Assembly: GCA_002796165.1 (NCBI GenBank)
Contig: PCWF01000220.1
Span: 790 to 6,933 of the forward strand
DNA length: 6,144 nt
From: Nitrospinae bacterium CG11_big_fil_rev_8_21_14_0_20_56_8
Lineage (GTDB): Bacteria; Nitrospinota; Nitrospinia; Nitrospinales; VA-1
Direction of reading: 5' to 3'
Made by a program: the position numbers and the translations under genes. The notes beneath the pieces are model-generated. The model was not told where the DNA came from and ran no database searches. It saw only the letters and a list, made by a program, of their open reading frames with translations. Of the stretch, positions 1 to 5,434 are shown piece after piece; the stretch's first letter is position 1; each line of letters starts with the position of its first letter.

Positions 1-36
1 CCGCTGAAACAGATCGTTGTCGGTAATGGTATGCAT
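1..36 (-). CDS. 5' end of an unidentified gene, running off the left edge
   Basis: Reading leftward on the minus strand, an ATG at 36-34 opens a frame that stays open to the edge and reads MHTITDNDLFQR. A purine-rich GAGGAA lies just upstream at 39-44. Its spacing to the ATG is rather short, but it resembles a Shine-Dalgarno sequence, and no stop interrupts the 12 visible codons. The gap back to the UDG-like gene (163 bp) contains a perfect TATAAT, so this gene probably has its own promoter. Twelve residues are too few to name a family and I do not recognise the product. The call rests on start codon, ribosome binding site and upstream promoter-like sequence only. Confidence 0.5.
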   Translation of the reverse strand, partial: MHTITDNDLFQR

Positions 37-38
37 GG

Positions 39-44
39 TTCCTC
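39..44 (-). promoter_or_regulatory. Ribosome binding site of the left-edge gene
   Basis: On the minus strand this reads GAGGAA, two bases before the ATG at 36. The GAGG core is four bases from the start codon, slightly closer than usual. It is the main reason for calling a gene start here. Confidence 0.45.
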
Positions 45-129
45 GTTTTCATACCCGCCGACGGCTACACTCAAGGTTTCCGTTGGTTCGGACCCTGGAC
101 CACGCACTGATGATCAATGTCATGATCTT

Positions 130-135
130 ATTATA
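130..135 (-). promoter_or_regulatory. Candidate -10 box for the left-edge gene
   Basis: The minus strand reads TATAAT exactly, inside the most AT-rich stretch of the window (about 111-180). It would start transcription near 122-124 and give a leader of roughly 85 nt before the ATG at 36. No good -35 sits at 16-18 bp: the hexamer at 153-158 reads ATAAAG. A perfect TTGACA on the same strand at 169-174 is 33 bp away, too far for an ordinary sigma-70 pairing. GATCT (124-128) and AGATC (138-142) form a 5-bp inverted repeat flanking the box. Confidence 0.4.
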
Positions 136-199
136 CTAGATCGAAGAAAAGACTTTATTTACCAGTTCTGTCAAGCATTTCCACACAATGCACATGGAT

Positions 200-802
200 T
201 TATACGGATCGAATCAGGGCTTGCACACGCGCCCGGATTTCCGGGACCACCTCTGCCTCAAACCAGGGGTTTTTCTTGGCCCATATGGCGGTTCGCCAGC
301 TCGGATGCGGTGTTGGAATCACCGAAGGGCCAAACTCCCGCCAGGCGGCAACGGTTTCCGTCATCGACTTCCGGCGATAATCCGGCAGATAAACGGCTTG
401 CGCATACGTACCGACAAGTAAGGTCAACTGAACGCTCTTAAGATGCATTCGCAACAAATCATGCCATGCCGGGGCACATTCCGGCCTCGGCGGCAGATCA
501 CCCCCCTTGGGGTTTCGTCCCGGATAGCAAAACCCTGTCGGCATGATTGCAATCTGCGCTGTGTCATAGAATACCGCCGGGCTGAGGCCCAGCCAATCGC
601 GCAACCGGTCACCGGATGGGTCATCCCATGGGATACCGCTTTCATGGACTTTCGTCCCCGGCGCCTGCCCGATGATCAGCAATTTTGCCGTTTCACTTAT
701 CCGCACCACGGGCCTTGGACCCAATGGCAAATGATCACGGCAGAGCGTACAGCCGCGCACGCGCTCAAGAAGGTTCTCCAAGGTTTCACAGGCTTGTGTC
801 AT
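200..802 (-). CDS. Uracil-DNA glycosylase superfamily protein with 4Fe-4S-type cysteines
   Basis: This is a 200-residue protein of the UDG superfamily (COG1573-like), a group that removes uracil or related damaged bases from DNA. Motif 1 is visible as GQAPG (residues 45-49), followed by a PWDDPSGDRLRDWLG block (58-72). The second active-site motif is HPS (166-168). Cysteines C18, C21, C92 and C109 match the CxxC...C...C spacing of the iron-sulphur cluster in family 4 UDGs. The usual family-4 'TN..KC' segment is instead MPTGFC (87-92), and the ending NPWFE...VP (178-187) is typical of a widespread, poorly characterised UDG-like subfamily. I chose the ATG at 802 because family similarity begins just after it; an in-frame ATG at 868 would add 22 unconserved residues and overlap the divergent gene. 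No strong Shine-Dalgarno is seen at either start. Superfamily membership is firm; uracil-excision activity is an inference. Confidence 0.87.
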   Translation of the reverse strand: MTQACETLENLLERVRGCTLCRDHLPLGPRPVVRISETAKLLIIGQAPGTKVHESGIPWDDPSGDRLRDWLGLSPAVFYDTAQIAIMPTGFCYPGRNPKGGDLPPRPECAPAWHDLLRMHLKSVQLTLLVGTYAQAVYLPDYRRKSMTETVAAWREFGPSVIPTPHPSWRTAIWAKKNPWFEAEVVPEIRARVQALIRSV

Positions 803-809
803 GATATTG

Positions 810-822
810 AGATACCATATCT
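810..822. promoter_or_regulatory. Short dyad between divergent UDG-like and Bax-like genes
   Basis: AGATA, CCA, TATCT forms a perfect 5-bp inverted repeat with a 3-base centre in the 54-bp divergent spacer. It could be a small operator or part of a promoter. I could not place a convincing -35/-10 pair for either gene here, and dyads this short arise by chance. Confidence 0.2.
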
Positions 823-848
823 GCAAAACCACCGGAAAGGCCGGTTTT

Positions 849-852
849 GAGG
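849..852 (+). promoter_or_regulatory. Ribosome binding site of the Bax-type gene
   Basis: GAGG lies four bases before the ATG at 857 and ten before the alternative ATG at 863, so it could serve either. A 5-bp inverted repeat, ACCGG (831-835) and CCGGT (841-845), sits directly upstream and could form a small hairpin in the leader. Confidence 0.5.
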
Positions 853-856
853 ACCC

Positions 857-1726
857 ATGCGAATGCATTCAGACCAAAAACCACACAAACGAACGTATAC
901 GGTCCTGGGTTTCCTAGGCGTTCTTGGCCTTATTGTGCTCGCCTTCGCCCTGCGCCGGCCTGAGCAAGACACCCGACAAGAAGCCGCAATCCCGCTACCG
1001 CCCCTGCAGGTAACAGATATTCATAGCGGTCTTGATTATGCCCTCGACAAGGTTGCCCGGATCAAGCTGGTCCCGCCCGTGTTCTTGTCCTCAATCAAGG
1101 TCAATCTTGATCGACTGCTTGATGTCGACGAGAAAAAGCGCACCTTCTTCCGGATAATGTTGCCACACACCGCCCGCGAGAACGGCCATATCCTTGCCGA
1201 GCGGGCAAAAATCCTCAGCAATCCGGACAACGTGCCGGATGCCCTTTACGATAAATATGAAGTTGAGCACGGCAACGTCAAAGAGCTTCTGAAACGCGTC
1301 GATGTTGTTCCGACATCTCTGGTTTTGTCACAGGCCGCCGTAGAAAGCGGCTGGGGAACATCACGGTTTGCCCGCGACGGCAACAACTTCTTCGGCATGC
1401 GGACCTACAACAAGGACAGCAAAGGGCTTGATCCCAAGGAAGCCGAAGGCTTCAAGGTTATGATCTTCAGTGATATCGCCGCCAGCGTGCGCGCCTATAT
1501 GAAAAATCTCAACACCAACAGTGCCTATGCAGAATTCCGCAACGCCCGTGCTGAAAACCGGGCCCGCGACGAAGCGCCAAGTGGTCGAACGATGTTGAAC
1601 TTTCTGTCCGCCTATTCAGAAATCCCGGAAAAATACGCGACCATGCTGCGCGGTATGATGGAACGCAACAAACTTGAGCGTTTTGACGGTGTCCGTCTCG
1701 ACACCACCAAACGTCCGGGGACTTAA
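857..1726 (+). CDS. Bax-type membrane-anchored N-acetylglucosaminidase (peptidoglycan hydrolase)
   Basis: This 289-residue protein carries a glucosaminidase domain of the GH73/Bax type, predicted to cleave the glycan strand of peptidoglycan after N-acetylglucosamine. A basic N terminus is followed by one hydrophobic segment (about residues 15-32) ending in RRPEQ, with no obvious cleavage site, so it is probably a signal anchor placing the enzyme in the periplasm. The catalytic core is at about 145-270. It contains SQAAVESGWGTSRFA (158-172) with the expected catalytic Glu at 163, then GNNFFGMR (175-182), YMKNLNT (214-220) and a final AYSEIPEKYA (252-261). Length is close to E. coli Bax. The ATG at 857 has a GAGG at 849-852; a second ATG at 863 is also possible. 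Its stop overlaps that of the convergent sirtuin gene. Family assignment is secure; the physiological role is not shown. Confidence 0.9.
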   Translation: MRMHSDQKPHKRTYTVLGFLGVLGLIVLAFALRRPEQDTRQEAAIPLPPLQVTDIHSGLDYALDKVARIKLVPPVFLSSIKVNLDRLLDVDEKKRTFFRIMLPHTARENGHILAERAKILSNPDNVPDALYDKYEVEHGNVKELLKRVDVVPTSLVLSQAAVESGWGTSRFARDGNNFFGMRTYNKDSKGLDPKEAEGFKVMIFSDIAASVRAYMKNLNTNSAYAEFRNARAENRARDEAPSGRTMLNFLSAYSEIPEKYATMLRGMMERNKLERFDGVRLDTTKRPGT

Positions 1727-2442
1727 AGCTTGTCGAGCAGGCGATCAACGTAGGCCGGCACGACGATCCCGGCTTCGCCGTAGATCGCCTCGTTGAAGGC
1801 ACTCGCCCCCGCAGACGGCTCCAGATTCAACTCGATCGTATGTCCGTTTGCATAGTCGCGAACGATCTCGACAAAGCCCGCCGCCGGATAAACGTTTCCC
1901 GAAGTGCCGATTGAGATGAACAGACCGGCACAGGCCAAAGCCTCTTCGATCGCATCCATGTGCAAGGGCATTTCACCGAACCAGACCACATGCGGCCGCA
2001 ACACACCGAGTTCCCCGCAAGCCTGACAGGCCATAGCAACGGACAGATCGTCCAGACACGGCTGCACATCGCCGCAACGGCCGCAGCGCGATTTTAACAG
2101 CTCTCCATGCATATGGATCAACGCCTGCGATCCGGCGCGTTCGTGCAGATTGTCGATATTCTGCGTCACGATCAGCACGCCACCCGGCCAGGTCTTTTCA
2201 AGGCGCGCCAGGGCCAGATGAGCGGCATTGGGTTTAACGTCGGCATCAAGCATACTGTGGCGGCGGGCATTATAGAATGCGTGTACGCGATCCGGATCGC
2301 GGGCAAAGGCTTCCGGGGTTGCGACATCTTCGATCCGCACCTTTGACCAGATCCCGCCGGCATCCCTGAATGTATCAAGGCCAGACTCTTTTGAAATACC
2401 AGCCCCCGTCAAAACCACAATCGGTGCCGCTGTTTTAATCAT
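1723..2442 (-). CDS. cobB: NAD-dependent protein deacylase, sirtuin (CobB/SIRT5-like, class III)
   Basis: This 239-residue protein is a complete Sir2-family enzyme, which uses NAD+ to remove acyl groups from lysine and yields nicotinamide and O-acyl-ADP-ribose in the cytoplasm. Visible motifs are GAGIS (13-17) and FRD (25-27) for NAD binding, TQNIDNLHERAG (93-104), and HMHGE (110-114) with catalytic His112. A zinc site is formed by C120, C123, C139 and C142. GTSGNVYPA (179-187) and NLEPS (206-210) complete the Rossmann part. Tyr57 and Arg60 in FYNARR match the Tyr/Arg pair that in SIRT5 and CobB favours acidic acyl groups such as succinyl, so desuccinylase activity is a reasonable inference. 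The gene is divergent from the Tyr phosphatase and convergent with the Bax-type gene. An AAGGGA lies 11 bases before the ATG, a slightly long spacing. The name follows E. coli CobB; neighbours give no other clue to targets. Confidence 0.93.
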   Translation of the reverse strand: MIKTAAPIVVLTGAGISKESGLDTFRDAGGIWSKVRIEDVATPEAFARDPDRVHAFYNARRHSMLDADVKPNAAHLALARLEKTWPGGVLIVTQNIDNLHERAGSQALIHMHGELLKSRCGRCGDVQPCLDDLSVAMACQACGELGVLRPHVVWFGEMPLHMDAIEEALACAGLFISIGTSGNVYPAAGFVEIVRDYANGHTIELNLEPSAGASAFNEAIYGEAGIVVPAYVDRLLDKL

Positions 2443-2457
2443 CTGCTATTGCGTCCC

Positions 2458-2486
2458 TTGCCCATTCACGTTTGCTTCATGATAAT
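2458..2486 (+). promoter_or_regulatory. Candidate sigma-70 promoter of the phosphatase operon
   Basis: TTGCCC (2458-2463, 4 of 6 to the -35 consensus) is followed after exactly 17 bp by GATAAT (2481-2486, 5 of 6 to the -10 consensus). Transcription would start near 2493, about 24 nt before the ATG at 2517, with the ribosome binding site between. This arrangement also argues against the upstream in-frame TTG at 2472, which would lie ahead of the transcript. Confidence 0.5.
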
Positions 2487-2506
2487 CCCGGCATCGTCAT
2501 TGCCAA
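2479..2506 (-). promoter_or_regulatory. Candidate sigma-70 promoter of the sirtuin gene
   Basis: On the minus strand, TTGGCA (2501-2506, 5 of 6 to the -35 consensus) is followed after 16 bp by TATCAT (2479-2484, 5 of 6 to the -10 consensus). Transcription would begin near 2472, giving a leader of about 30 nt before the ATG at 2442. The -10 overlaps that of the divergent promoter, and the -35 overlaps the phosphatase ribosome binding site. Prediction by eye only. Confidence 0.5.
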
Positions 2507-2510
2507 GGAA
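2505..2510 (+). promoter_or_regulatory. Ribosome binding site deciding the phosphatase start
   Basis: AAGGAA lies six bases before the ATG at 2517. It supports this start over the in-frame TTG at 2472, which would add 15 residues outside the conserved domain. Confidence 0.65.
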
Positions 2511-2516
2511 AGCCGC

Positions 2517-2996
2517 ATGGTTCGCGTTCTGTTTGTCTGCCTTGGAAACATCTGTCGCTCGCCGACGGCCGAAGGTGTGTTCCGCGCACTGGTCAGCCGC
2601 GAAGGCCTGCAAGACCGGATCACCACCGATTCCTGTGGCACCAGCGACTGGCATATCGGCGATCCGCCGGATACCCGGGCCCGGGCTGAAGCCAGACGGC
2701 GCGGGATTCCCCTCGACGATCTCAAGGCCAGACAGATACAGCCTAGTGACTTCACCGATTTCGACTACGTCCTTGGCATGGATCATCAGAACATTGAACG
2801 GTTGTCTGCGCAGTGCCCGCCCGCGCATCTGGACAAAGTGCGGCTGTTTCTTGATTATGCGCCCGACTCCCCGGTTCGCGAAGTCCCGGACCCGTACTAT
2901 GGCGGCGAAGACGGCTTCAGCAATGTCTTCGATATGATCGAAGCGGCTGCGAACGGGCTTCTCGCTGACATTCGCAAACATCATCTGGACGCCTGA
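2517..2996 (+). CDS. Low-molecular-weight protein-tyrosine phosphatase
   Basis: This 159-residue cytoplasmic enzyme hydrolyses phosphotyrosine through a phosphocysteine intermediate. The P-loop VCLGNICRSP (7-16) has nucleophile Cys8 and phosphate-binding Arg14, exactly where the LMW-PTP family carries them. The family motif GDPPDTRA (48-55) follows, and the general-acid loop is DPYYGG (125-130) with Asp125 and the usual tyrosine pair. Length matches the family norm of about 155-160. The strong ribosome binding site and the P-loop position fix the start at 2517. It leads a two-gene unit with the HAD phosphatase 21 bp downstream. No tyrosine kinase or capsule gene is visible nearby, so it is not obviously a Wzb-type partner of a polysaccharide kinase. 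Substrates are unknown; the enzyme class is firm. Confidence 0.94.
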   Translation: MVRVLFVCLGNICRSPTAEGVFRALVSREGLQDRITTDSCGTSDWHIGDPPDTRARAEARRRGIPLDDLKARQIQPSDFTDFDYVLGMDHQNIERLSAQCPPAHLDKVRLFLDYAPDSPVREVPDPYYGGEDGFSNVFDMIEAAANGLLADIRKHHLDA

Positions 2997-3017
2997 TCCG
3001 TCCGAAGGAATCGCTTC

Positions 3018-3665
3018 ATGCTGCTTATCTTCGATTGCGACGGTGTCCTGGTGGACAGCGAGATGATTGCCAACAGGGTGCTGGCGGCACAACTGAGCCG
3101 CTATGGCTATCCGGTAACCGCCGCCGAATGCCGCCAGAAATTTATCGGCAATACCATTCCCGGCGTCATCAAAATGGTTGCTGACGAAGGCATTGACCTG
3201 CCCGAGGACTTCGAAGCGATCCTGCGGGAAAAAGACGCAGATGTGTTCGCCCGCGAACTGCGTCCGGTGGCCGGCATGCAGGCGACGCTGGAACACCTCC
3301 ATTCTGTCCCGAAATGTGTTGCTTCATCAGGCAGCCCCGACAAGATCCGCACCAACCTGCAGACCACGGGTTTGCTCGGTTATTTCGATCCATATCTGTT
3401 TTCCACGCGCGAGGTCAGAAAGCCCAAACCGGCACCGGACATTTTCCTGCTTGCCGCCGACCGTACGGGATTTTCTCACGATCAGTGTATCGTTATCGAA
3501 GATACCCCGCTCGGCATAGAAGGCGCCAAGCGCGCCGGCATGCAGGCTTTCGGCTTCATCGGCGCATCGCACCGCGTTCCGGCTGATGAGAGCGTATTGC
3601 TGAAAGCCGGGGCCGATCTGGTGTTTGCCGACATGACGCAATTGCCGAGCCTGTTAAAACGCTAG
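3018..3665 (+). CDS. HAD superfamily (subfamily IA) phosphatase
   Basis: This is a 215-residue haloacid dehalogenase-type hydrolase of the beta-phosphoglucomutase/sugar-phosphatase-like branch. Motif I is DCDGVLVDSE (6-15), with nucleophile Asp6 and acid/base Asp8. Motif II is ASSGS (102-106). The motif III lysine lies in KPKPAPDIF (135-143), and motif IV is IEDTPLGIEGAKRAGM (160-175) with metal-binding Glu161 and Asp162. A helical cap at about residues 15-85 is typical of class C1 caps. Such enzymes dephosphorylate small phosphorylated metabolites; the substrate cannot be read from sequence. GAAGGA at 3004-3009 is well placed for the ATG. It lies 21 bp after the Tyr phosphatase stop, so the two are very likely co-transcribed. 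Its TAG overlaps the stop of the convergent thpR gene. A YieH-like or phosphoglycolate-type role is possible but unsupported. Confidence 0.9.
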   Translation: MLLIFDCDGVLVDSEMIANRVLAAQLSRYGYPVTAAECRQKFIGNTIPGVIKMVADEGIDLPEDFEAILREKDADVFARELRPVAGMQATLEHLHSVPKCVASSGSPDKIRTNLQTTGLLGYFDPYLFSTREVRKPKPAPDIFLLAADRTGFSHDQCIVIEDTPLGIEGAKRAGMQAFGFIGASHRVPADESVLLKAGADLVFADMTQLPSLLKR

Positions 3666-4195
3666 CCCAGCGGATAGACGACCAGCGGCTCATACATGGC
3701 CCCTTCGCGTGCAAGGTGCGAGCGGTATAAAATGAACTGATCGACTGTGAACGGCGGAATCCCCAGGGTATCATGTGTTTCGATCCACTGGCCGACATCT
3801 TCGGCTCGTGACAGCTTGAGCCGGGCCAATGTGATGTGCGGCTTATATTTACGGTTTTCACGTTCAAAGCCGGCTTTGACCGTCGCCGTTTCAACCCGGT
3901 CGTGCAGATACATCAATGTCGGATTGTTTTCGATCCCGGCCCACACCGATTTTATTTTAGTGCCCCGCTCGAAGTATCCGTAATCGCTGCAGCGTACATC
4001 AAACGCCGGCATCTTAATCTCGCTCAATTCGGTATCGAGATCGCGGGCCTGTTTGCGGTCTGTCTCGCCGCAGAAATTAAGCGTGATATGCATGCCTTCC
4101 GGACGCACCCAGCGAGCACCGCGGATACCGGCTGAAATAACCGTAAACTGGGTTCTCAGAGTGTCCGGGATCGGGATGGCGATAAACAGGCGCAT
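3662..4195 (-). CDS. thpR: RNA 2',3'-cyclic phosphodiesterase (2H phosphoesterase)
   Basis: This 177-residue protein belongs to the LigT/ThpR branch of the 2H phosphoesterases, which open 2',3'-cyclic phosphate ends of RNA to 2'-phosphomonoesters. Both catalytic HxT motifs are present: MHITLNF (35-41) with His36 and Thr38, and PHITLAR (119-125) with His120 and Thr122. The N-terminal MRLFIAIPIP and the RWVRPEGMHITL context are characteristic of ThpR. Length matches the family (about 175-190). The biological substrate in bacteria is unsettled; E. coli ThpR was first noticed for ligating tRNA halves in vitro. The gene lies downstream of the FIST gene on the same strand across 106 bp, so it may have its own promoter. 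No clear Shine-Dalgarno precedes the ATG at 4195. Its stop shares CTAG with the convergent HAD gene. Confidence 0.92.
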   Translation of the reverse strand: MRLFIAIPIPDTLRTQFTVISAGIRGARWVRPEGMHITLNFCGETDRKQARDLDTELSEIKMPAFDVRCSDYGYFERGTKIKSVWAGIENNPTLMYLHDRVETATVKAGFERENRKYKPHITLARLKLSRAEDVGQWIETHDTLGIPPFTVDQFILYRSHLAREGAMYEPLVVYPLG

Positions 4196-4245
4196 GGCGG
4201 ATCAGAGGTCTCTGTTCAGAAAGTCTGGCGCAATTCCGTACGTAA

Positions 4246-4274
4246 CTGTGACTGCCACGGCGCGCCCATGTCAA
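4246..4274 (-). promoter_or_regulatory. Weak candidate promoter in the gap before thpR
   Basis: A perfect TTGACA (4269-4274, minus strand) lies in the 106-bp FIST-thpR gap. Seventeen bp downstream the hexamer is TCACAG (4246-4251), a poor -10, so the call depends almost wholly on the -35. The spacer contains the 8-bp palindrome GGCGCGCC (4259-4266). It may mean thpR is transcribed separately from the FIST gene. Confidence 0.25.
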
Positions 4275-4301
4275 GCCGCCGCCGGGCCTGTCATCGAATG
4301 A

Positions 4302-5420
4302 TCACCCGAATGCCAGCAGAACGCCTGTATAGCTATAAAGCCGATCATGGGAGATTTCGCCACCGGCATAGAACCCGATCACCGGCACGCCATCCAGACC
4401 CTGCGAGATGATCTCCGCTTCGGCGCTTTCGGTGCCGAACATGCCGGGACCGCGGGCCACGCACGAGACATAGACGGCGCCGCGAGCCGGACCCGGCATA
4501 CGCTGTTTCACATCATCCAGCATGCGCTCAAGATCCTTGCGCGCACTCACCGGATCGCGTCTGACGAACATGATCCGATCCCCCGGTGACGCTTCTGTAC
4601 CGACACCGAGCCAGCCATGTTCGGTATCGATTGCCAGCAGATTGCGGACCAGATAGTCGGCCGTCGTGTCGCTGCCGGCGACCGGGAATGCCACGTGCAC
4701 ATAACCGGCAACACGTTGCAGATCATGCGCCAGCATCTCGCCGATATCTTCCTTGAAGACGTCCAGCGCCGAGCGACCGTCGATTTCCGCAATCACGTTG
4801 CCTTCGGCGCCGGTGACTTCATGGATTTCGCCGAGCGGACTGCAGCCTTGTGACAGACCGACGGTTATCGGCACATCCGGTGCAAACAGGGCGCCGGAAA
4901 TACCCCCGGCACCAAGATCACCGCACAACTGATGTTGAGCGCCGCGTGAACATGTCAGACCGCCGACCAGATAAGCCCCCGAGCGTTTGGACAGGGTTTC
5001 AATCAACTCGGCCAGCGCCGGGGTCGTGCCATCTGCGTGGACAAGTGCTGCCGTCGGCCAAACGGTTTCCGCCCACTGCATCAAATCATCAGGCCAACGG
5101 TCCGGTATCGGGGTTCGGTCAATCAACCGGTAATCGTTGCTGGCGATATCGAGGATCATGGCCGCAGCCGCCGGACGATCAAAGGCCGTTTTGTGATCCG
5201 CAATGACACCAAGACCGAGTGTGCCGATCCATATCTCGATCCCCGTCGATTGACGCAACGCCTGGGCGATAGATTTGAAATCATTACTCAAGCTGTCGGT
5301 GACATACAAGATGCCAAGGCCATCACCGAGCAACCCGGATTCCGCCAACCCATCGCACAAGTCGAGGGCAATCTGGGTCCACTCGGATGCATCGGAATAA
5401 GCGTGTGCAAACGTCGTCAT
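4302..5420 (-). CDS. Stand-alone FIST (N and C domain) sensory protein
   Basis: This 372-residue soluble protein consists of a FIST N domain (about residues 30-220) and a FIST C domain (about 220-365). FIST was defined as a predicted small-molecule-binding sensory module, often attached to kinases, cyclases or chemoreceptors. The N-terminal part has IWIGTLGLGVI (63-73) and VGGLTCSRG (152-160). The C-terminal part shows the typical YVSCVARGPGMFG (317-329), a following acidic stretch, and VIGFYAGGEIS (347-357). No output domain, membrane segment or signal peptide is present, so it is probably cytoplasmic and would have to act through another protein. It starts 14 bp after the arylesterase stop, with AAAGGA at 5429-5434 ahead of the ATG, which indicates co-transcription with the esterase. 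The domain call is confident; the ligand and partner are unknown. Confidence 0.88.
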   Translation of the reverse strand: MTTFAHAYSDASEWTQIALDLCDGLAESGLLGDGLGILYVTDSLSNDFKSIAQALRQSTGIEIWIGTLGLGVIADHKTAFDRPAAAAMILDIASNDYRLIDRTPIPDRWPDDLMQWAETVWPTAALVHADGTTPALAELIETLSKRSGAYLVGGLTCSRGAQHQLCGDLGAGGISGALFAPDVPITVGLSQGCSPLGEIHEVTGAEGNVIAEIDGRSALDVFKEDIGEMLAHDLQRVAGYVHVAFPVAGSDTTADYLVRNLLAIDTEHGWLGVGTEASPGDRIMFVRRDPVSARKDLERMLDDVKQRMPGPARGAVYVSCVARGPGMFGTESAEAEIISQGLDGVPVIGFYAGGEISHDRLYSYTGVLLAFG

Positions 5421-5428
5421 TCAGCCGT

Positions 5429-5434
5429 CCTTTT
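5429..5434 (-). promoter_or_regulatory. Ribosome binding site of the FIST gene
   Basis: On the minus strand AAAGGA follows directly after the arylesterase TAA and precedes the FIST ATG at 5420 by 8 bases. No room is left for a promoter or terminator between the two genes, which supports one transcript. Confidence 0.6.

Noticed and set aside
31..441. Plus-strand open frame of 136 codons at the left edge
   Set aside because: Its 3' half is antisense to the UDG-like gene, its 5' end overlaps the start of the left-edge gene, and its composition is not protein-like.
825..848. AAAACC / GGTTTT inverted repeat as a rho-independent terminator
   Set aside because: It sits between two divergent starts where a terminator is not expected, and the stem is AT-rich with a 12-base loop.
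443..850. Plus-strand open frame of 135 codons opposite the UDG-like gene
   Set aside because: Antisense to a conserved protein, with no domain signature and no clear ribosome binding site.
803..868. N-terminal extension of the UDG-like protein from an ATG at 868
   Set aside because: The extra 22 residues look unconserved, no ribosome binding site precedes the ATG, and it would overlap the start of the divergent Bax-type gene.
2472..2516. Upstream TTG start for the Tyr phosphatase
   Set aside because: It lies inside the predicted promoter, ahead of the likely transcript start, and the ATG at 2517 has a strong ribosome binding site and gives the normal family length.
2466..3302. Long open frame of 278 codons on the minus strand, opposite the Tyr phosphatase and HAD genes
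   Set aside because: It lies entirely antisense to two genes with intact catalytic motifs, shows no recognisable family features, and crosses their intergenic gap. It is a codon-bias shadow.
4259..4266. GGCGCGCC palindrome as an operator
   Set aside because: A single 8-bp GC palindrome in a GC-rich gap is easily due to chance; there is no second copy nearby.
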